A stretch of 60,016 bases of DNA. Source: CAMTUW01 sp947085035 (GTDB lineage: Bacteria > Actinomycetota > Coriobacteriia > Anaerosomatales > PHET01). Both the position numbers and the translations under genes were made by a program. Shown here in pieces: positions 56,102 to 60,016 of the stretch; positions within the stretch are counted from its first letter, which is position 1; the number at the start of each line of letters is the position of its first letter. The notes under the pieces are model-generated. The model had not been told where the DNA came from. It saw only the letters and a list, made by a program, of their open reading frames with translations, and searched no databases. Location of the stretch: assembly GCA_947085035.1 (NCBI GenBank), contig CAMTUW010000009.1, positions 1-60,016 of the forward strand. The letters are read 5' to 3'.

Positions 56102-56605
56102 GTGGGGCGATTCGATGGAATCCCAAACCCCAACGAGGGTGCGGTGGAAGCTGCAGCTGCGTCGGAGACTGCCAGGGCAACGGCTGTGGATCTTCTGGCC
56201 GAGGCTTTGGAGCGTGTTCGCGACGTTCCAGAGGAAATGGTGCGCGATTTTGCGGCGAAGGCCACTGAGTTCGAATTGGAGGGTGATATCCGCTCAGGGG
56301 CTACGGAGTGGTTTAATAACGGCAGATATCGCAGGTCCTACGAAGTCCAGCTCGGCCGACGCCGTATTAGCTCGGGTTTCATCGCCTGGGAATGCGCTTG
56401 GTCACTCGTCCGGACCTACGATGTGTGGAACCCAAGGCCGTGTTTCTGGGCGCTGCCTGATGGCCGCCTCGCCACAGGAGGCAATGGCCGCAGCCAGACA
56501 CAGACGAGCGGCAACATTTTTATCGGTTGGCGTGAGACCGAGTTTGCACATTCAACATACACATACAGTCACGCCCTTATCCGACGTTGTGGACGATGCT
56601 GTTGA
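56102..56605 (+). CDS. Hypothetical protein, weakly supported
   Basis: A 167-residue frame starts at GTG 56102 after GAGGGGG. The N-terminal half is acidic and helical (VDLLAEALERVRDVPEEMV). The middle has aromatic segments (FIAWECAWSLVRTYDVW), and the end is Cys-rich (RRCGRCC). Amino-acid usage looks more protein-like than the overlapping Arg/Trp-rich frame from 56100. No family is recognised. It may be a decayed or transferred gene. Confidence 0.35.
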   Translation: MGRFDGIPNPNEGAVEAAAASETARATAVDLLAEALERVRDVPEEMVRDFAAKATEFELEGDIRSGATEWFNNGRYRRSYEVQLGRRRISSGFIAWECAWSLVRTYDVWNPRPCFWALPDGRLATGGNGRSQTQTSGNIFIGWRETEFAHSTYTYSHALIRRCGRCC

Positions 56606-57230
56606 TGCACCAGGCGGGCGAGGGAAGAACGGAATCGTCGCTGAGCCAGTGCGTCGAGCCCGCCCTTGCTCAGTTCGAGCGAGGGCTCGTTGCACGGCTG
56701 GCTGGCAAAGGGGGACATGAGATCAATTTGGCACCCTGCGGCGATGCGTCGCAGGGCCACAACGCTTCCGTGATTATCGAGGCGGTGGAAAGAATCTCGG
56801 GTGGACGTCGCAAAGGGAGGCGCTGACGGTGTGCCTGTACCACGCCCTGCACCCGTCGAACAAGCGCATCAACCCGACGCGCAGAAGCGCGCCGCCGCTT
56901 CGCGGGGTAAGGTATTGGCGCGCGGGTTATGCGCAACACGACTAGGCGCACGGGCGACGGGTCACGCGTGCGATGTTGCCGTGCCACTTGGAATCTGCGC
57001 TCATCCGACGAGGTAAGGTTTTGGTAAGAACCTGTTAAGACCCGTGGGCTACGATGGGGGCTCACCAGTCACGCAGACACTCTACGTGAACGATGAATCG
57101 TGAGGGTGGACACGGGCAGAGTCCGTCGGGAAGGGGGGTAATGGAGGACATACGGCGGTTCTGGTGAGACGCGCTTGTTGCTCCGCCGACAGCCTGTCAG
57201 CTGAGGGCCAATGAGTAGATGGGGGAATCG
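56606..57230. other. Long non-coding stretch
   Basis: These 625 bases contain only short frames without family resemblance or good ribosome sites. A 13-base near-repeat GGTAAGGTATTGG (56905-56917) and GGTAAGGTTTTGG (57012-57024, one mismatch) is present. The right part should hold the promoter for the secreted-protein genes. Candidates near 57021-57055 have poor spacing. It may be remnant mobile or decayed DNA. Confidence 0.4.
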
Positions 57231-58028
57231 ATGAGACGTTTGGGTGCGATGCTAGCCACGGTCTTGGTCTTCGCGCTAGCGGTGTCGCCGACGCCCGCGT
57301 TCGCGGATGCCGACGGCTCAAGTGTGCAAATCATGACGGAATGGGTCAACTACTACTACAACTACCAAGGGCTATACGATCTGAATACCACGGACGAATG
57401 CGTCAAAGAGCTCGACGACATTATTGCGGATCCCAACACCAACTGGCTCAAGGGGTACAACTGGGGGAATTCCGATGCGTGGGAACGGGACTGGAAGTCG
57501 TCCACGCTAACCGGAGGCAACGACTATCGCCTAGCCGACGATGTCGACTTGGCTGCGTTCGCGGGTCACGGATACGGCCGCAACTTCGTCATGAACAACG
57601 CGAACTACGATCATTTCGCCGCCATTTCCGACATGCGTTTGGGCGACCGCGACCTAGAGTGGCTTCTCGCCTACACCTGCAACTTCCTTAACGGGACAGT
57701 TTCGGAACTCGGTGGCATGATGCGTGGTCTGCACCTTGCGAACGGATACGCGACGCAGATGATAGTCACGAGCAACGGGGGCGCTCGATTTGCCGCTTGG
57801 GCCAAGGCGCCCTACGGGGTCCGGGTAGCTTGGTATCGCCAGGCGTACGACTCTCAGCCGAACACGCTTAGCAGCGGTGGACGCATAATCGCGCGCACAT
57901 TCGGTCATCGGAACAACGTGAACGACTACCTTTGGGGCTACGGCAGTGCGGGTAGCGACCCGCCGGTGTACTCCTCGACAACAGCCGGCGACTACCTGAG
58001 GTGGGATTATGATGTCTATGGTCACTAG
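57231..58028 (+). CDS. Secreted protein with possible caspase-like (clan CD) His-Cys dyad
   Basis: The 265-residue protein has a signal peptide (MRR, hydrophobic core, cleavage after AFA at about residue 25). The mature part is rich in Tyr, Trp and Asn. DLAAFAGHGYG places His113-Gly114 after a hydrophobic strand, and LEWLLAYTCNF places Cys150 after another. This resembles the hydrophobic-HG and hydrophobic-C layout of clan CD peptidases such as gingipain and caspases. It is reminiscent of DUF6345-type secreted proteins, with low certainty. ATG 57231 has GGGGGA upstream. ATG 57219 is an alternative adding four residues. It overlaps the next gene by 20 bases. Confidence 0.72.
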   Translation: MRRLGAMLATVLVFALAVSPTPAFADADGSSVQIMTEWVNYYYNYQGLYDLNTTDECVKELDDIIADPNTNWLKGYNWGNSDAWERDWKSSTLTGGNDYRLADDVDLAAFAGHGYGRNFVMNNANYDHFAAISDMRLGDRDLEWLLAYTCNFLNGTVSELGGMMRGLHLANGYATQMIVTSNGGARFAAWAKAPYGVRVAWYRQAYDSQPNTLSSGGRIIARTFGHRNNVNDYLWGYGSAGSDPPVYSSTTAGDYLRWDYDVYGH

Positions 58029-59016
58029 GCGATTGTCTGTTGTTGCTCTAGTCATGCTCTTTGTCGTCGCGATACTCAGCTTCGTCTTCAGCGTCGCGCC
58101 CGGAAAGCGCTCGATGTCCGTTACCGTTGCGAAGGGGCAACTGGAGCGTTTGGAGCTGAATCCCCTTGGGACGCTTGGCGCCCCGGGCCGCCTCCGCTCG
58201 ATTAAGATGGCAGATCCATCGCAAGTCGCTTCCCTCCCAACCGAATCGATGGTTTATCGCGTGGTCCCTAAGACTGTGTCCATTGCATCAGTCGAAGCCG
58301 AAGCGAGGCGCTTCGGCGTTAAAGGCAAAGCGCGAAAGGACAAGGCGCTGACGTTGGTTCAAAGCGCTGGCGGTGATGTTGTCGTGGACAACGTCACCGG
58401 CTCGGTGAACTGGATCACTCCGGGTTACGAGACGGCTACACTGCCGATGCATCGCCGATTGGCGGATGACGAGTACGCATCTCTCGCCAAGGCATTCATG
58501 GAAGCCAAGGGTCTATGGGAGAGTGACTACGTTCTTACCGACGTGGGCCAATATGCAGTTGAAGGCGAGCCCGTAATGGTCGAAGTGAGCTTCGGCCGAA
58601 GATTGAACGGCAAGCAGTGGCAAGGCGTGGGCCCCAAGAAGACGGTCGCTTTCGGCGACGACGGAGAGATTGTGGGATTTTTCTCAGTATGGCGAGAGGT
58701 AGAGCCGCTGACGCGCTACCCACTAGTGCGACCTTCGAAAGCAATGGAGCAGATCGAGGCCGGTGACGCGCTCGTGAGCTCGGACGAGCTGGATGTGGAC
58801 GCGATAGTTGAACGGGTGGAGCTCGTGTATATCAATGACGGCGCAGGAATACAACAGCGCTATGTTGCGCCGTACTACAGGGTCACCGGCAGAACCACCA
58901 CCGGCAAGCCGTTCACGGCGGTCACCCGCGCGATTCCACTTGAGTTCGTCAATGAGCGGCCAGACGAGCTGCCCGGCAAGGGCGGCACGGCACCTTCGGT
59001 TGGCAGAATCGAGTAG
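58009..59016 (+). CDS. Membrane-anchored or exported protein of unknown function
   Basis: The 335-residue protein has one N-terminal hydrophobic segment (about 10-30) and a soluble remainder with no cysteine motif. Repeated alpha/beta stretches such as VTGSVNWITPGYETATLP and QQRYVAPYYRVTGRT suggest a PepSY- or YycH-like fold, only as an impression. ATG 58009 follows GAGGTGGG inside the end of the secreted-protein gene, implying coupled expression. ATGs at 58012 and 58018 are possible starts. Confidence 0.7.
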   Translation: MMSMVTRRLSVVALVMLFVVAILSFVFSVAPGKRSMSVTVAKGQLERLELNPLGTLGAPGRLRSIKMADPSQVASLPTESMVYRVVPKTVSIASVEAEARRFGVKGKARKDKALTLVQSAGGDVVVDNVTGSVNWITPGYETATLPMHRRLADDEYASLAKAFMEAKGLWESDYVLTDVGQYAVEGEPVMVEVSFGRRLNGKQWQGVGPKKTVAFGDDGEIVGFFSVWREVEPLTRYPLVRPSKAMEQIEAGDALVSSDELDVDAIVERVELVYINDGAGIQQRYVAPYYRVTGRTTTGKPFTAVTRAIPLEFVNERPDELPGKGGTAPSVGRIE

Positions 59017-59018
59017 GA

Positions 59019-59429
59019 ATGCGCCGATACGTAGCGATAGTCTCGGTGTCGTCGGTGGTGTGTCTCGGGATGGCGTTGATAGCCCTGTCCGGTTGTGCTT
59101 CTGCAGCTCGCAGCCCTAGACTGGATCAGGCCACTGAGGTGATCATCTTCGCCTCAGCGGCCGACGGGGGCATCACGTACTCTACTGATTCTGCGCAGGG
59201 GGCACGGCTCGTGGGTCTCCTCGACAAGGCACGGCCCGCTGCTCCGCCGCAAGGCGAGACAACCCCCAGCTACAGGGTCGTCTTCAAGAGGGGCGATGTC
59301 GTGCTCACGACCGTGAGTTTCTCGGAGGGGGACCCTGTCCTTCGACTGCAGACCGGCAATAGTGTGTCTGGTGTTGTTGGCAGTGATTTCGCGGGTGCGG
59401 TTGAGGGATTGGTCGTGGACCGCCGATAG
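59019..59429 (+). CDS. Small putative lipoprotein
   Basis: The 136-residue protein has a lipoprotein signal: MRRY, a hydrophobic core and the lipobox ALSGC with the acylated Cys26. The short mature domain (about 110 residues) has no recognised family. It begins two bases after the preceding stop and probably forms a unit with the two upstream exported proteins. The ribosome site is poor, so translation may depend on coupling. Confidence 0.68.
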   Translation: MRRYVAIVSVSSVVCLGMALIALSGCASAARSPRLDQATEVIIFASAADGGITYSTDSAQGARLVGLLDKARPAAPPQGETTPSYRVVFKRGDVVLTTVSFSEGDPVLRLQTGNSVSGVVGSDFAGAVEGLVVDRR

Positions 59430-59441
59430 CTCTCGCACATT

Positions 59442-59480
59442 CGTTGCTGCGGGGGAGCATGGCGCTGCCCCGCAGCAACG
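59442..59480 (+). terminator. Strong hairpin after the lipoprotein gene
   Basis: A perfect 13-bp inverted repeat CGTTGCTGCGGGG/CCCCGCAGCAACG (59442-59454 with 59468-59480) with a 13-base loop lies 12 bases after the stop. There is no T-run, so it may stabilise the mRNA 3' end or act with Rho. It also marks the boundary before the insertion-sequence region. Confidence 0.55.
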
Positions 59481-59850
59481 TCTGTGCCTGGCGAGCGGCT
59501 GCCATGCGATCACATCGGCGCCTAACCAAGGCATCGACGCAGACAAACCGGCCGTGTGAGGTATTCTCGGCTTGGAATGTGGCGTGGCCGGTTTGCTGGT
59601 CATGCCTAACACGTTGATATGAGATGGCCAGTCAACCCCGCAGGTCTCAGGGTGGTCTTCGCCCTTGAAGAGATGCAAGCGGGCGGGCACATGGAATCGG
59701 CGCTCGACCATGCTGATATCCGGGGATTTCAACCCCACATCTCGGTCCTGCCGAAGCCTGCCTCCCACTCTTGCGCGCGCTTACAGAGTCGCATAACGTG
59801 TGCGAGGATCTCTTCGGATCTGTGTCGCCCGCCCGCGTGCATGACTGTGG
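59481..59850. other. Non-coding region downstream of the IS110-type transposase
   Basis: No gene is supported. It contains a perfect 10-bp inverted repeat CAAACCGGCC/GGCCGGTTTG (59544-59553 with 59586-59595, 32 bases apart). Since the transposase runs leftward into this stretch, part of it may be the element's 3' non-coding end. The exact element boundary is not visible by eye. Confidence 0.4.
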
Positions 59851-60016
59851 TTACGCCCCCATGTTCCCGGTCATCGCACCCCAGACGAATCCGGAGAGCT
59901 CACGGGCCACGGCGACGGCCGCCTTGTTGGAGTTCTTCCTGGCGGCGATCTTGCGGTAGGTGGCGTTCAAGCGGCATTGCGCCGCCCATGAGTACGCCAC
60001 GACCTCCGGTGGCTGC
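59851..60016 (-). mobile_element. IS110-family transposase, C-terminal end (partial)
   Basis: Minus-strand codons from the window edge read 54 residues to TAA at 59853-59851. The segments AYSWAAQCRLNATYRKIAAR and VAVARELSGFVWGAM match the C-terminal end of IS110/IS116/IS902 transposases, where AWQAQVRL..RY..LAARK..ARELVGFVW is typical. The rest lies beyond the window. It is the only clear mobile-element gene here. Confidence 0.8.

Noticed and set aside
56606..57218. Short ORFs on both strands in the long gap
   Set aside because: None has a good ribosome site or any family resemblance, and they overlap each other in several frames.

Overview
The window reads as a chromosomal segment of a high-GC, strictly anaerobic actinobacterium that carries a Wood-Ljungdahl (reductive acetyl-CoA) gene set, plausibly a deep Coriobacteriia relative of the OPB41/Anaerosomatales type. 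The lineage is an inference. It rests on GC-rich coding with many GTG/TTG starts and short overlaps, actinobacterial-style housekeeping genes, and a complete acs/met cluster. Almost all genes are on the + strand. The GC-rich antisense ORFs are shadows and are omitted.

Region 1 (1-5140) holds an MFS transporter, an orphan class I fumarase beta-type subunit, tmk, holB, ricT with an unusual basic tail, and tRNA-Thr(CGT) followed by a strong terminator. Region 2 (5279-14800) is a tightly coupled nuoABCDHIJKLMN operon for an 11-subunit complex I with no nuoE, nuoF or nuoG in it. Region 3 (14936-28563) is housekeeping and amino-acid metabolism: an HtrA-type protease, rlmH, argS, lysA, hom, thrB, an SppA-like protease, a phosphoesterase, two adjacent genes for cyclic 2,3-diphosphoglycerate synthesis, a small transaldolase and rho, ending in a hairpin terminator.

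Region 4 (28991-55587) is a nearly gapless 26.6 kb acetyl-CoA pathway cluster. Its order is fhs, acsV, cooC, acsD, a NuoE/NuoF/ferredoxin/NuoG-like set, acsA (cooS), acsB, acsC, a GltD-ferredoxin-MvhD fusion, metV, metF, a second cooC, acsE, and a second NuoE/NuoF pair with a selenocysteine formate dehydrogenase. Together these encode formate formation from CO2, formate activation, methylene-THF reduction, methyl transfer, corrinoid reactivation, CO2 reduction to CO and acetyl-CoA synthesis. The cyclohydrolase/methylene-THF dehydrogenase (FolD/FchA) is not in the window.

The most unusual parts are the electron-transfer proteins. A single fused flavoprotein stands where Moorella uses HdrABC-MvhD beside metVF. 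The first NuoG-like protein lacks the molybdenum-ligand Sec/Cys. A free-standing copy of the NuoF C-terminal Fe-S region sits beside it. The second NuoF has lost five residues of its FMN/NADH-binding loop. The formate dehydrogenase UGA at 53938 is followed by a bacterial SECIS hairpin at the same spacing as in E. coli fdhF.

Region 5 (55568-60016) is sparser and looks like accessory DNA. It has a small minus-strand zinc-ribbon protein, a weakly supported hypothetical gene, long non-coding stretches, a three-gene set of exported proteins beginning with a possible caspase-fold secreted protein, and at the right edge the C-terminal end of an IS110-family transposase on the minus strand.
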